DNA of 64,000 bases from an uncultured Clostridia bacterium (GCA_937898625.1 CALEJF010000015.1:3295-67294), one strand, 5' to 3'. Positions 42,829-52,350 are shown, counted from the first letter of the stretch. Made by a program: numbers and translations. Notes: a model not told the origin generated them from the sequence alone.

Positions 42829-43455
42829 TTATTTTGTACCGAAAATTCTGTCACCTGCATCTCCAAGACCGGGAACGATGTATTTATGCTCGTTGAGTTT
42901 TTCATCAAGTGCTGCACAGTATACATCAACATCAGGATGTGCATCTGTAAGAGCCTGCAAGCCTTCAGGAGCAGCGATAATGCCCATAAACTTGATTGAT
43001 TTTGGATTGTACTCTTTAATCTGTGAGATTGCATCAATTGCTGAACCACCTGTTGCAAGCATTGGGTCAAGAACGATTACCTCACGCTCTTCAATATCTG
43101 AAGGAAGTTTGCAGTAATATGGTACCGGAAGAGCTGTTTTTTCATCTCTGTACATACCGATATGACCAACCTTTGCAGATGGAACAAGTGAAAGTACACC
43201 ATCAAGCATACCTGTTCCTGCACGGAGAATTGGCACGAAAGCAAGTGTTTTACCTGAAATAACCTTTGTTTTTGCAATAGCAACCGGAGTTTCAACCTCA
43301 ACCTCTGCAAGAGGAAGGTCGCGAGTTGCCTCATAACACATAAGAGTTGCAATTTCAGAAACAAGTGCTCTGAACTCTTTTGAGCCTGTGTTTTTATCTC
43401 TTAAAAGAGTGAGTTTATGCTGAATAAGTGGATGATTAGTAATTGTTACTGACAT
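42829..43455 (-). CDS. upp: Uracil phosphoribosyltransferase
   Basis: The 208-residue enzyme converts uracil and PRPP to UMP. Signature segments are VTITNHPLIQHKLTLLRD at the N-terminus, FVPILRAGTGMLDG, and LDPMLATGGSAIDAI, the PRPP-binding loop, with a C-terminal GLGDAGDRIFGT. ATG at 43455 follows GGGGGAATAT. It has its own promoter and terminator and lies downstream of rpiB. Confidence 0.97.
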   Translation of the reverse strand: MSVTITNHPLIQHKLTLLRDKNTGSKEFRALVSEIATLMCYEATRDLPLAEVEVETPVAIAKTKVISGKTLAFVPILRAGTGMLDGVLSLVPSAKVGHIGMYRDEKTALPVPYYCKLPSDIEEREVIVLDPMLATGGSAIDAISQIKEYNPKSIKFMGIIAAPEGLQALTDAHPDVDVYCAALDEKLNEHKYIVPGLGDAGDRIFGTK

Positions 43456-43497
43456 TTTATATTCCCCCAAATTTTCTTGGAATTTTTATCACAAATA

Positions 43498-43526
43498 ATT
43501 ATATACCTATATTCTTAATTTGGCAA
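43498..43526 (-). promoter_or_regulatory. Promoter of upp
   Basis: TTGCCA (43526-43521), 17 bp, TATAAT (43503-43498), 43 bp before the ATG. Confidence 0.7.
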
Positions 43527-43531
43527 GATTT

Positions 43532-43969
43532 TTATGAATTTTCTATCTCCATAATCTGGTCAATTCTTCTTTGATGACGCCCACCTTCAAATTCTGTATT
43601 GAGAAAAACATCAACAAGTTCCAAAGCAAGACCAACACCAACAACGCGACCACCCATACAAAGGGCATTTGCATCGTTATGCATACGAGTAAGCTTTGCA
43701 CTGAAATAATCTGAACAACAAGCAGCGCGAATTCCCTTTACTTTGTTAGCTGCCATTGATATACCAATACCTGTACCACAACAGAGAATTGCTTTTTCGC
43801 ACTCACCGTTTGTAACCTTTTCACATGTTGCTTTTGCAATTGGAGCATAGTCAATTGACTCTGCTGAATATGTGCCACAATCAATATACTCAACACCTTT
43901 TTCATCAAGGTGTTTTTTTATTGCCTCTTTTAATTCAAATCCACCGTGGTCTGCACCTAATGCTATCAT
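43532..43969 (-). CDS. rpiB: Ribose-5-phosphate isomerase B
   Basis: The 145-residue RpiB/LacAB family enzyme starts MIALGADHGGFELKE, and CCGTGIGISMAANK contains the active-site Cys (about 66). HNDANALCMGGRVVG and RRIDQI follow. It interconverts ribulose and ribose 5-phosphate for the non-oxidative pentose phosphate route. It is the last gene of the tsaE-tsaB-rpiB unit, 11 bp after tsaB. Confidence 0.96.
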   Translation of the reverse strand: MIALGADHGGFELKEAIKKHLDEKGVEYIDCGTYSAESIDYAPIAKATCEKVTNGECEKAILCCGTGIGISMAANKVKGIRAACCSDYFSAKLTRMHNDANALCMGGRVVGVGLALELVDVFLNTEFEGGRHQRRIDQIMEIENS

Positions 43970-43980
43970 ATTAATTCTCC

Positions 43981-44679
43981 TTATTGTTTTAATGACTTTT
44001 TATTGTTTAGTTCTCTTTCTGCCTGAGGTAATCTCAAATAAAAAGGAACAAGATTTTCTGAATTTGTTGGCTCTGTACCATTTTCTATTTTGTTTTCTGC
44101 AACAAAACCAATACTACTACCGTGAACATAGCGGATTTTTTCGTCTGCTATATCACAATTTTGGATAATTTCGTGAAGATTTTCATAACATAAAACTGAG
44201 CCGTCACCAATGAATACAATTCTTTTATCGTATTGTTTAAGTTCTTCGCCTAATTCGTCAATTAAAACGGCTTTATCCTCACAAAGACGATTTCCCATAT
44301 TGAAAATGGCAGTATAAACCTGATTACAACGGGCATCCATAACCGCACAAGCAATTACATCTTCATTCTTCAAAGGCTCTGCAATTGCTTCAAGTGTTGA
44401 AATCGGAAGGCACTTTTTATTTAATGCATCTGCCATACCTTTAACTGATGCGATGCCAATTCTTACACCTGTAAATGAGCCAGGCCCGTGAGTAACAGCA
44501 AACAAGTCAATATCTTTAATTGATACACCGCTTTCTTTGATTGTTTTTTCAACTAAAGGCATTAAGGTCTGACTGTGAGTAAGTCCATTATTTATAAAGT
44601 TTTCTGCTAATACTTTTCCATTTTCAGTTATTGCAACGGATGCTGTAACAGATGAAGAATCAACTGATAAGATTTTCAT
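43981..44679 (-). CDS. tsaB: TsaB, threonylcarbamoyladenosine biosynthesis protein
   Basis: The 232-residue ASKHA-fold protein starts MKILSVDSSSVTASVA and contains FAVTHGPGSFTGVRIGIASVKG split around residue 65, the TsaB signature. With TsaD and TsaE it makes t6A37 in ANN-decoding tRNAs. It lacks the metal-binding histidines of TsaD, as expected. It overlaps tsaE by 4 bp. Confidence 0.95.
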   Translation of the reverse strand: MKILSVDSSSVTASVAITENGKVLAENFINNGLTHSQTLMPLVEKTIKESGVSIKDIDLFAVTHGPGSFTGVRIGIASVKGMADALNKKCLPISTLEAIAEPLKNEDVIACAVMDARCNQVYTAIFNMGNRLCEDKAVLIDELGEELKQYDKRIVFIGDGSVLCYENLHEIIQNCDIADEKIRYVHGSSIGFVAENKIENGTEPTNSENLVPFYLRLPQAERELNNKKSLKQ

Positions 44680-45104
44680 ATTTTCACGCCTCCGTCAATG
44701 GTAATTATTCTTTGATTATCGGTTTCGCCACGCTGAATGGTGACTCTTATAGTATTATCAGGCAGAGCATTTTCAATATTTTCACTCCACTCAACTGCTA
44801 AAATGCCACCTGCTTCGTAAAAATCGAAAAATCCACTTGCGTAAAGGTCATCCCAACTCTCAACTCGGTACATATCGAAATGATATAAAGGTGGGTTTCC
44901 GCCGTAATCATTTACGATTGCAAAAGTAGGACTACTGACTTCTTCATCAACTCCCAAAGCCTTTGCCATACCTCTTGTGAAAGCAGTTTTTCCCATTCCA
45001 AGGCCACCATAAAAAGCAATTACAGTTCCACCTTTAAGAGTCTGTGCAAGTTTTTTACCTAATTCAATTGTATCTTCTGTACAGTTGGAAATAAATTTTT
45101 GCAT
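44676..45104 (-). CDS. tsaE: TsaE, tRNA t6A biosynthesis ATPase
   Basis: The 142-residue P-loop protein has GGLGMGKTAFTRGMAKALG (Walker A, residue 34 onwards), SSPTFAIVNDY, and YHFDMYRV and AVEWSENIENALP typical of the family. TsaE hydrolyses ATP to reset the TsaBD complex. It is the first gene of the unit with tsaB and rpiB, with a consensus promoter 30 bp upstream. Confidence 0.95.
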   Translation of the reverse strand: MQKFISNCTEDTIELGKKLAQTLKGGTVIAFYGGLGMGKTAFTRGMAKALGVDEEVSSPTFAIVNDYGGNPPLYHFDMYRVESWDDLYASGFFDFYEAGGILAVEWSENIENALPDNTIRVTIQRGETDNQRIITIDGGVKI

Positions 45105-45134
45105 AACTACACCATAATCATTATTATCTTGTTT

Positions 45135-45163
45135 ATTTTATCAAACATAGTGTTATTTGTCAA
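45135..45163 (-). promoter_or_regulatory. Promoter of tsaE-tsaB-rpiB
   Basis: TTGACA (45163-45158), 17 bp, TAAAAT (45140-45135). Confidence 0.75.
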
Positions 45164-45225
45164 TTTGTATATAATCACAATAGGGTTAGAAAACTAAATT
45201 AACTTTTGAATTAATTATACAAGAT

Positions 45226-45256
45226 TTCCTGCATTTTTGCAGTGATTTTGCAGGAA
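45226..45256. repeat. Inverted repeat in the 300-bp tsaE-gdhA gap
   Basis: TTCCTGCA (45226-45233) and TGCAGGAA (45249-45256) form an 8-bp inverted repeat with a 15-nt loop, and an extra TGCAG inside it. It lies about 120 bp upstream of the likely gdhA promoter, with no T-run. It could be a regulator site. The rest of the gap (45164-45348) is AT-rich with nothing else recognised. Confidence 0.45.
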
Positions 45257-45348
45257 TTTATATCAAAAATGCAACTACGACCTTGTCTTATTGTCATTTT
45301 CACCAAATTAAAGTGTTAAAATCTAACTATATTTTTAGATATTGATAA

Positions 45349-45378
45349 TTGAAAAAAATAATGTTTTTGTGTTATTAT
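45349..45378 (+). promoter_or_regulatory. Candidate promoter of gdhA
   Basis: TTGAAA (45349-45354), 18 bp, TATTAT (45373-45378), 29 bp before the ATG. Confidence 0.5.
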
Positions 45379-45407
45379 TTTTACCATCAAGACTAGGAGG
45401 TCTTTTT

Positions 45408-46754
45408 ATGAACAGCTATATTGAAAAAATTCTTAAAAGAGTAGAAGAGCGTGATGGAGATAAAAAAGAGTTTCTTCAGTGCGTGCGTGAGGTTTACGGC
45501 TCACTTGAAAAGGTTATTGATGCACATCCCGAATACGAAAAATATGATATCTTAGGCAGAATGGCTGAACCTGACAGAACAGTTCGTTTTAGAATTGCTT
45601 GGGTTGACGACAATGGCCAGACTCAAGTTAACCGTGGTTGGCGTGTACAGTTTAACTCTGCTATCGGTCCTTATAAAGGTGGTCTTCGTTTCCACCCAAG
45701 CGTAAGTGCAAGTATCATCTATTTCCTTGGATTTGAACAGACCTTTAAAAACTCACTCACAGGTCTTCCTATGGGCGGTGCAAAGGGTGGTTCTGACTTT
45801 AACCCTGTTGGAAAAAGTGACGGCGAAATTATGAGATTCTGTCAAGCATTTATGACAGAGCTTCAGCGTCATATCGGTGATAGCATTGATGTTCCTGCCG
45901 GTGACATCGGTGTTAGCGGCAAAGAAATCGGTTATCTTTTTGGTCAGTACAAGAGAATTGTTGGTGCGTTTGAAAATGGTGTTCTTACAGGTAAAGGCAT
46001 CACATACGGTGGCTCACTTGTTCGACCTGAAGCAACAGGTTATGGCGCGATTTACTATACAAATGAAGTTCTTGCTCACGAAGGCGAAAATATCAAGGGT
46101 AAGACATTCGCTGTTTCAGGTTTCGGTAATGTAGCTTGGGGTGCAATCAAAAAGATTGCTGAACTCGGTGGTATTCCTCTTACACTCAGTGGTCCTGACG
46201 GATATGTTTACGATAAAGATGGTATTGTAACAGAAGAAAAAATTAATTATCTTCTTGAGATGCGTGCATCTGGTAGAGATAAGGCAAAGGATTATGCAGA
46301 TAAATTTGGCGCAGAATTCTTCCCGGGTCAGAAACCTTGGGGTGTTAAAGTCGATATTGCTCTCCCCTGCGCTACTCAGAATGAAGTTACTCTTGATGAG
46401 GCAAAGAAAATCGTTGCAAATGGCACAAAATACTATATCGAGGTTGCTAATATGCCAACAACTGCAGAAGCTGTTGAATACTTCCTTGAAAATGGAGTAA
46501 TCGTTGCACCTTCAAAGGCAGTTAATGCAGGTGGTGTTTGCGTATCAGGTCTTGAAATGAGCCAGAACAGTCAGCGTCTTGCTTGGACTGCAGAAAAGGT
46601 TGACGAAATGCTTAAAAACGCTATGAAGAATATCTATGATATTTCAGTTGATGCTGCAGAGCGTTATGGTATGGGTTACGACCTTATTGCAGGAGCAAAT
46701 ATTGCAGGTTTTGAAAAAGTTGCAGAAGCAATGATTGCTCAAGGCGTATATTAA
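45408..46754 (+). CDS. gdhA: Glutamate dehydrogenase (hexameric, NADP-type)
   Basis: The 448-residue enzyme assimilates ammonia by reductive amination of 2-oxoglutarate. FRIAWVDDNGQTQVNRGWRV split near 65, GPYKGGLRFHPSV and LPMGGAKGGSDFNP (catalytic Lys), the Rossmann VSGFGNVAWGA, and NAGGVCVSGLEMSQN are canonical. Length and motifs match the bacterial NADP(H) enzyme used for nitrogen assimilation. AGGAGG lies 6 bp before the ATG at 45408; an in-frame start at 45342 has none. It is followed by a terminator. Confidence 0.97.
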   Translation: MNSYIEKILKRVEERDGDKKEFLQCVREVYGSLEKVIDAHPEYEKYDILGRMAEPDRTVRFRIAWVDDNGQTQVNRGWRVQFNSAIGPYKGGLRFHPSVSASIIYFLGFEQTFKNSLTGLPMGGAKGGSDFNPVGKSDGEIMRFCQAFMTELQRHIGDSIDVPAGDIGVSGKEIGYLFGQYKRIVGAFENGVLTGKGITYGGSLVRPEATGYGAIYYTNEVLAHEGENIKGKTFAVSGFGNVAWGAIKKIAELGGIPLTLSGPDGYVYDKDGIVTEEKINYLLEMRASGRDKAKDYADKFGAEFFPGQKPWGVKVDIALPCATQNEVTLDEAKKIVANGTKYYIEVANMPTTAEAVEYFLENGVIVAPSKAVNAGGVCVSGLEMSQNSQRLAWTAEKVDEMLKNAMKNIYDISVDAAERYGMGYDLIAGANIAGFEKVAEAMIAQGVY

Positions 46755-46780
46755 TCAAAGTATAAACTATATAACAACAC

Positions 46781-46818
46781 AACCCTCGTACAATATGTAC
46801 ACGGGGGTTAATTTTTTT
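46781..46818 (+). terminator. Terminator of gdhA
   Basis: AACCC.CGTAC pairs with GTAC.CG.GGGTT (46781-46809) around AATAT, followed by seven T. Confidence 0.75.
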
Positions 46819-46900
46819 GTGGTAAAATTTGCAATTCGTAATAAATAACTACTGTTTTAATGTCTCCTATCAAACATCTCTACAAACCACGGATATAATA

Positions 46901-46928
46901 TTGATTTTAAATTATTTAGTGTTATAAT
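46901..46928 (+). promoter_or_regulatory. Promoter of the GNAT-permease pair
   Basis: TTGATT (46901-46906), 16 bp, TATAAT (46923-46928), 21 bp before the ATG. Confidence 0.65.
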
Positions 46929-46949
46929 ATCTCAAAAGGTGGCAAAACA

Positions 46950-47405
46950 ATGGAGAATTATATAATTGAAAAGTTAAATATTAAAGATTACAAAAAATGC
47001 AATAATATCTGGAATATGAAAAATTGCAAATTCACTGATAAATTTAGAAAAGAAATTGAAGACGGTAATCGTACTGTTTTCATATATAAGATTAATGATG
47101 AATTTATTGGTGAAATTGCTTATGTCTTTGATATGAACGACAGCGACTACACAATTCCAAACAGAAGAATTTATATTTCCCGACTCATTGTAAAAAAAGA
47201 ATATCGAAATCAAGGAATTGGTGGAATTCTTATCGATTTCATTTTAGAAGAAATCAAGAAAATGGGATATAAAGAGGCTACAATCGGTGTTGATAAAGAT
47301 AACTCATCTGCTTTACATCTTTATCAGAAGAAAGGCTTTACTAATGTTCTTTTTGAAGGAAAAGACGAATACGGCGAATTTTACAAACTGATGAAAGAGA
47401 TATAA
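46950..47405 (+). CDS. GNAT family N-acetyltransferase
   Basis: The 151-residue product has the GNAT fold, with acetyl-CoA-binding motif A VKKEYRNQGIGGILIDFIL near residue 80 (Q/RxxGxG/A form) and motif B DNSSALHLYQKKGFTNV. The acceptor is unknown. AAGGTGG precedes the ATG. It ends 1 bp before the permease gene, so the two are an operon. Confidence 0.9.
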   Translation: MENYIIEKLNIKDYKKCNNIWNMKNCKFTDKFRKEIEDGNRTVFIYKINDEFIGEIAYVFDMNDSDYTIPNRRIYISRLIVKKEYRNQGIGGILIDFILEEIKKMGYKEATIGVDKDNSSALHLYQKKGFTNVLFEGKDEYGEFYKLMKEI

Positions 47406-47406
47406 T

Positions 47407-48513
47407 ATGGTTAAAATAAAAGAACTTATAAAAAATGAAATTGTATTGATATTGTCCTTTGTCCTGGCGGTTGTTTCTGCATTTTTTGTGACTCCAAACA
47501 AGGGATATTTAGATTATATTGATTTTCGCACTTTAGGACTATTATTCTGTCTTATGTCTGTAATTGCAGGACTTAATAATCTTGGAGTTTTCAAGTTAAT
47601 TGCAGAAAAGATGCTTTCAAAAGTAAAAAGTATTACAGGTATTTCTCTAATTTTGAGTTTACTATGTTTCTTTTCATCAATGGTAATAACAAATGATGTT
47701 GCACTAATTACTTTTATACCTTTTACTATTACAACATTAAAGTTATCAGGTAAAATGGATAAACTCATATGGATTGTAATAACTGAAACTATTGCAGCTA
47801 ATCTAGGCAGTATGCTAACACCTATAGGCAATCCTCAGAATTTATACTTATTCTCCGCATTTAATATGAGCATAGGCGATTTTTTGACTACCATACTCCC
47901 CTATGCTATATTATCCCTGTTTCTTGTTGTAATGACTTGTTTAATTACAGGGAAGGGAAAAATTAATTCAGAGCAAATTGAAAACAAATACTGTTTTCCA
48001 AAACTACTCATTGGTGTTTTCTTATCATTATTTATTCTCTCATTGCTGACTGTATTTCGTGTTATTCCATATGTTATAACCGTTATTATAACAATTATTA
48101 CTCTGTTGGTTTTCGATAAAAAGACAATCTTAAAAATTGATTATAGTTTGCTTTTTACTTTTGTTTTCTTATTCATTTTCATTGGAAATCTTGGAGAAAT
48201 AAAACCAATCAGTGACTTCTTAAAGAATATTGTAAATGGAAATGAAGTTATTGTTGGTATAGTTTCAAGTCAGGTATTTTCAAATGTACCTGCGGCAATT
48301 CTGCTTTCTAATTTTACTGAAAATGCAAAAGATTTACTAATTGGTGTGAACCTTGGTGGACTTGGCACATTAATCGCGTCAATGGCAAGTCTTATTTCAT
48401 TTAAATTTGTGGCTAAAGAAAAAGTCAGCACGGGGAAATACATACTGACTTTCACTTTTTTGAACATTATCTTTTTAATCTTTAATTTAGCGTTATGGTT
48501 AATAATCAGATAA
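47407..48513 (+). CDS. Anion permease of the ArsB/SLC13 (citrate transporter-like) group
   Basis: The 368-residue carrier has about ten helices. FSSMVITNDVALITFIPF and NLGSMLTPIGNPQNLYLF are the two signature loops of the ion-transporter superfamily and carry Asn/Pro/Gly residues of the substrate site; the second half repeats with VFSNVPAAILLSNFT. The substrate could be a dicarboxylate, another organic anion or an oxyanion. It is the second gene after a GNAT enzyme and ends at a strong terminator. Confidence 0.88.
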   Translation: MVKIKELIKNEIVLILSFVLAVVSAFFVTPNKGYLDYIDFRTLGLLFCLMSVIAGLNNLGVFKLIAEKMLSKVKSITGISLILSLLCFFSSMVITNDVALITFIPFTITTLKLSGKMDKLIWIVITETIAANLGSMLTPIGNPQNLYLFSAFNMSIGDFLTTILPYAILSLFLVVMTCLITGKGKINSEQIENKYCFPKLLIGVFLSLFILSLLTVFRVIPYVITVIITIITLLVFDKKTILKIDYSLLFTFVFLFIFIGNLGEIKPISDFLKNIVNGNEVIVGIVSSQVFSNVPAAILLSNFTENAKDLLIGVNLGGLGTLIASMASLISFKFVAKEKVSTGKYILTFTFLNIIFLIFNLALWLIIR

Positions 48514-48545
48514 AAAATGGGTACTCAGACGAGTACCCATTAGTT
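48512..48545. terminator. Bidirectional terminator
   Basis: AATGGGTACTC (48516-48526) pairs with GAGTACCCATT (48531-48541). The permease and araD genes converge, and both sides have T-rich tails. Confidence 0.85.
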
Positions 48546-49241
48546 TTATTTCTTTTGTCCGTAATAAGCATTTGCACCGTGTTTACGGAGATAATGCTTA
48601 TCAAGGAGTTCTTGTTGCATTGGCTTGATTTGCGGATTCATCATCATATTGTGCCAAGCCATAAATGCAAGTTCTTCCAATACTACTGCATTGTGAACTG
48701 CATTGAATGGGTCAGTTCCCCAAGAGAATGGACCGTGGCTATGAACGAGAACGGATGGAATCTCGTCAGGGTTGATTTTTTCAAAAGTTTCTGTAATTAC
48801 AAGACCTGTTTCGAGTTCATATTTTCCGTTGATTTCGCGAGGTGTCATTTTTCTTGTGCAAGGAATTTCACCATAGAAATAGTCAGCGTGAGTAGTGCCG
48901 AGTGCAGGAATTCCCATACCAGCCTGTGCAAATGTTGTCGCCCAACGGGAATGAGTATGAACAACACCACCGATATTAGGAAAAGCATTATAAAGTGCCA
49001 CATGAGTATCAGTATCGGACGATGGATTTAAGTCACCCTCAACCTTTTTACCTGTTTTAAGGTCAACCACAACCATATCCTCAGGCTTCATTTCACCATA
49101 TTCAACACCTGAAGGCTTTATTACCATTAAACCTTTTTCTCTGTCAACACCTGAAACATTTCCCCAAGTAAAAGTTACAAGTTCATATTGTGGCAAGAGC
49201 ATATTTGCCTCATATACTTTTTTCTTTAAATCTTCAAGCAT
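48546..49241 (-). CDS. araD: L-ribulose-5-phosphate 4-epimerase
   Basis: The 231-residue class II aldolase-family enzyme has TWGNVSGVDREKGLMVIKPSG split around residue 30, SSDTDTHVALYNAF and VVHTHSRWATTFA with the zinc histidines, and GTTHADYFYG. It converts L-ribulose 5-phosphate to D-xylulose 5-phosphate. It is third in the kinase-araA-araD operon, 12 bp after araA. Confidence 0.96.
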   Translation of the reverse strand: MLEDLKKKVYEANMLLPQYELVTFTWGNVSGVDREKGLMVIKPSGVEYGEMKPEDMVVVDLKTGKKVEGDLNPSSDTDTHVALYNAFPNIGGVVHTHSRWATTFAQAGMGIPALGTTHADYFYGEIPCTRKMTPREINGKYELETGLVITETFEKINPDEIPSVLVHSHGPFSWGTDPFNAVHNAVVLEELAFMAWHNMMMNPQIKPMQQELLDKHYLRKHGANAYYGQKK

Positions 49242-49253
49242 AGGTTTCTCTCC

Positions 49254-50732
49254 TTACTTTAATTTCCAAGCCAAATCTGCAAGGAATAAGTCTTTTTCAA
49301 GACCTGCAACTGTTGTATCTTTATTGATATGGACAAACTCGATATCCATCATATTAGCCCAGTCCTTCATCTGCTCTGCTGTTACATCATAGCTTAATAC
49401 TGTATGATGAGCACCACCTGCTGTAATCCAACATTCGATACCTGTTTCGAGGTCCGGCATTGCTCTCCACATTACACGAGCAACAGGAAGATTTGGCATT
49501 TCCATAATAGGTTTAACACATTCGATATCCTGACAGATAAGACGAAGACGACCACCCATATCAACCAAAGATACTACGATAGCACTACCTGCTTTGCCTT
49601 CAAAAACAAGACGAGCAGGGTCTTTTTCGTTCATACCTATTCCGAGGTGATGTGTTTCAATTCTTGGCTTATCGGCTGCCATTGATGGACAAACTTCAAG
49701 CATATGAGCACCAAGACTGTATTCTTCACCTTCTACAAGGTGATATGTATAGTCTTCCATAAAGCCTGTGCCACCGTTTTTGCCTTCTGCCATAGCCTTC
49801 ATAATTGCAGTCATAGCAGCAACTTTCCAGTCGCCCTCACCACCGTAACCGTAGCCCTGAGCCATTAAATGCTGGCTTGCAAGACCCGGAAGCTGTTCCA
49901 TTCCATAAAGGTCCTGGAATGTATTTGAGAATGCCATACAGCCCTCACGGTCAAGCATTTTCTTCATTGCGATTTCTTCACGAGCCTGATAACGGATTGC
50001 TTCGATATTATCAGTTGCAAAATCATATTCTGCCTTATAAACATCCATAAGTGCATCGATTTCAGCATCTGTTACTGCATTCATTTCTTTTACAAGGTCA
50101 CCAACTGCCCAAGTGTTAACCTGCCAACCGAGTTTTGCCTGAACCTCTACCTTGTCGCCCTCGGTAACAGCAACTTCACGCATATTGTCGCCAAAACGCA
50201 TAACTTTTAGTTCTTTACTTACAGCGACACCAACTGCTGAACGCATCCAATCACCAAGACGAGTACGAACTGAATCTTTTGTCCAATGTCCTGCGATAAC
50301 TTTACGAGGCATACGAAGTCTTGCTGCAATAAATCCGTGTTCACGGTCACCGTGAGCAGCCTGATTGAGGTTCATAAAGTCCATATCGATTTCATCGTTT
50401 GGAATTTCAACATTATACTGAGTTGCAAGGTGGCAATATGGTTTTTGTAAATCTACAAAACCGTTAATCCACATTTTTGATGGACTGAATGTATGACACC
50501 AAGTAATGATACCTGCACACTTTTTGTCATAGTTTGCTTTTCTTACAACATCTGTAATTTCCTTGTTTGTTTTTGCAGTTACTTTATAAACAACTTTGCA
50601 AGGAAGAGTACCTGATGCGTTGAGTTCATCAACCATTTCCTGTGCACGAGCTGCAACTGTTTCCAAAACTTCAGGACCATAAAGGAACTGACTACCAACT
50701 ACAAACCAAAATTCATAATTTTTAAGACTCAT
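49254..50732 (-). CDS. araA: L-arabinose isomerase
   Basis: The 492-residue enzyme converts L-arabinose to L-ribulose. It has YEFWFVVGSQFLYG at the N-terminus, TWCHTFSPSKMWI, QAAHGDREHGFI, and metal ligands in the FQDLYGMEQLPGLASQHLM segment around residue 305-350 and THHLGIGMNEKDPA. ATG at 50732 follows GGAGAAAAA; an in-frame extension of 60 residues overlapping the kinase gene is not needed. It sits between the kinase and araD. Confidence 0.97.
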   Translation of the reverse strand: MSLKNYEFWFVVGSQFLYGPEVLETVAARAQEMVDELNASGTLPCKVVYKVTAKTNKEITDVVRKANYDKKCAGIITWCHTFSPSKMWINGFVDLQKPYCHLATQYNVEIPNDEIDMDFMNLNQAAHGDREHGFIAARLRMPRKVIAGHWTKDSVRTRLGDWMRSAVGVAVSKELKVMRFGDNMREVAVTEGDKVEVQAKLGWQVNTWAVGDLVKEMNAVTDAEIDALMDVYKAEYDFATDNIEAIRYQAREEIAMKKMLDREGCMAFSNTFQDLYGMEQLPGLASQHLMAQGYGYGGEGDWKVAAMTAIMKAMAEGKNGGTGFMEDYTYHLVEGEEYSLGAHMLEVCPSMAADKPRIETHHLGIGMNEKDPARLVFEGKAGSAIVVSLVDMGGRLRLICQDIECVKPIMEMPNLPVARVMWRAMPDLETGIECWITAGGAHHTVLSYDVTAEQMKDWANMMDIEFVHINKDTTVAGLEKDLFLADLAWKLK

Positions 50733-50751
50733 AATATTTTTCTCCATTCTT

Positions 50752-52350
50752 TTATTTAAGAGTGTTAATTGCACATTTTTCAACTGCAACCGCTGACTCA
50801 TATCTCTTAATATATTCATTGAAACCGTCAACATCTGTTTTGTCAGGTTCAATAACACTTGCTTTGTATTCTGCGAAAACCTTATTTTCAAGATAATCTT
50901 CAAGTGGTTCATTCTCTTTGTTTACCATATATGATGCAAGGAGTGCTATACCCCAGGCACCACCCTCACCTGCTGTTTCCATAACTGCAACAGGAGTGTT
51001 AAGAGCACCTGCCATTAATTTTTGACCAACAATTGGAGTTTTGAAAAGACCACCGTGACCTAAAAGTTTCTCAATCTGAACATTTTCTTTATCAAAAAGT
51101 ATGTTCATACCAAGTCTTAAAGTTGACATTGTTCCATAAAGCTGTGCTCTCATAAAGTTTGCAAGAGAGAAATTACTATCTGGCATTCTCACAAGTAATG
51201 GTCTGCCTTCAGCAGTATCTGTTACAGGCTCGCCCGAATAGTAATTGAAACTGATTATACCATTACAATCTGCATCACCCTTAAGTGCTTCAGCATAAAG
51301 CATATCATAAAGAGCTGGTTTGTTAACTTTTACTCCACTATTCGCTAAAACTTCTGCAAAGAGTTTTACATAAGCATCAAGGTCAGATGTGCAAGTATTA
51401 CAATGCACCATTGCAACGGGCTTACCGGTTGGAGTTGTTACCATATCAATTTCTGTATAAACATCTGAAAGTGCTTTATCAAGAACAATCATACCAAAAA
51501 TTGAAGTACCTGCTGAAATGTTACCTGTTTTTGCTGCAACACTATTTGTTGCAACCATTCCTGTACCTGCATCACCTTCAGGTGGACAAAGCGGAATACC
51601 TGCTTCCAACTCGCCTGTTGGGTCAAGAAGTAATGCACCATCTTTTGTAAGTGTGCCTGCATTATCCCCTGCAAGTAGAATCTTTGGAAGAATGTCAAGG
51701 AGTTTGAAAGAATAACCTTTTTCTTTAACCAAAGCATCAAACTGCTCTACCATTTTTTCGTCATAGCAATTTTTTGTGCTATCAATCGGGAACATACCTG
51801 CTGCTTCACCGATACCGATTACCTTTTCACCTGTGAGCATCCAATGAACATACCCCTCAAGAGTTGTTAAAAAATCGATGTTAGGAAGATGGTCTTCCTT
51901 ATTCAAAATTGCCTGATATAAATGTGCAATACTCCAACGCTGTGGAATGTTGAACTTGAAAAGTGCTGTAAGCTCGGTTGCAGATTGTTCTGTAATTGTA
52001 TTTCTCCATGTTCTGAATTCTGCAAGTTGTTTTCCGTCTTTTGAGAATGGAAGATAGCCGTGCATCATAGCAGAAAAGCCCATAGCTTTTAATTTAGTGA
52101 GTTTAACACCATATTGTTCCTCAACATCTGCTTTAAGATTTTTATAAGCATCTTGAAGTCCTGTCCAAACATCGTCAAGATGGTATGTCCAGACACCATT
52201 TTCAAAGCGATTTTCCCAACCGTGAGAACCACTTGCGATAGGATTATGTTTTTCGTCAATCAAAACGGCTTTAATTCGGGTTGAACCCATTTCGATTCCC
52301 AAAACGGCATTACCATTTTGAATTGTATTTTTAATATCTTGAATATTCAA
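50752..52350 (-). CDS. FGGY-family carbohydrate kinase (ribulokinase role)
   Basis: The product has about 532 residues. The FGGY N-domain reads VLGIEMGSTRIKAVLID, MGFSAMMHGYLPF marks the substrate site, and PPEGDAGTGMVATNSVAAKTGNISAGTS and LLGHGGLFKTP the ATP-binding half. First position in the operon with araA and araD assigns it to L-ribulose phosphorylation. Its sequence type is the Firmicute kinase found in such operons rather than E. coli AraB. A TTG at 52350 is the likely start (GGGAG 9 bp upstream); a TTG at 52359 is too close to that site. Confidence 0.9.
   Translation of the reverse strand: MNIQDIKNTIQNGNAVLGIEMGSTRIKAVLIDEKHNPIASGSHGWENRFENGVWTYHLDDVWTGLQDAYKNLKADVEEQYGVKLTKLKAMGFSAMMHGYLPFSKDGKQLAEFRTWRNTITEQSATELTALFKFNIPQRWSIAHLYQAILNKEDHLPNIDFLTTLEGYVHWMLTGEKVIGIGEAAGMFPIDSTKNCYDEKMVEQFDALVKEKGYSFKLLDILPKILLAGDNAGTLTKDGALLLDPTGELEAGIPLCPPEGDAGTGMVATNSVAAKTGNISAGTSIFGMIVLDKALSDVYTEIDMVTTPTGKPVAMVHCNTCTSDLDAYVKLFAEVLANSGVKVNKPALYDMLYAEALKGDADCNGIISFNYYSGEPVTDTAEGRPLLVRMPDSNFSLANFMRAQLYGTMSTLRLGMNILFDKENVQIEKLLGHGGLFKTPIVGQKLMAGALNTPVAVMETAGEGGAWGIALLASYMVNKENEPLEDYLENKVFAEYKASVIEPDKTDVDGFNEYIKRYESAVAVEKCAINTLK

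Noticed and set aside
42728..43117. 129-codon open frame antisense to upp
   Set aside because: It overlaps the upp gene and its terminator and has no ribosome site or family resemblance.
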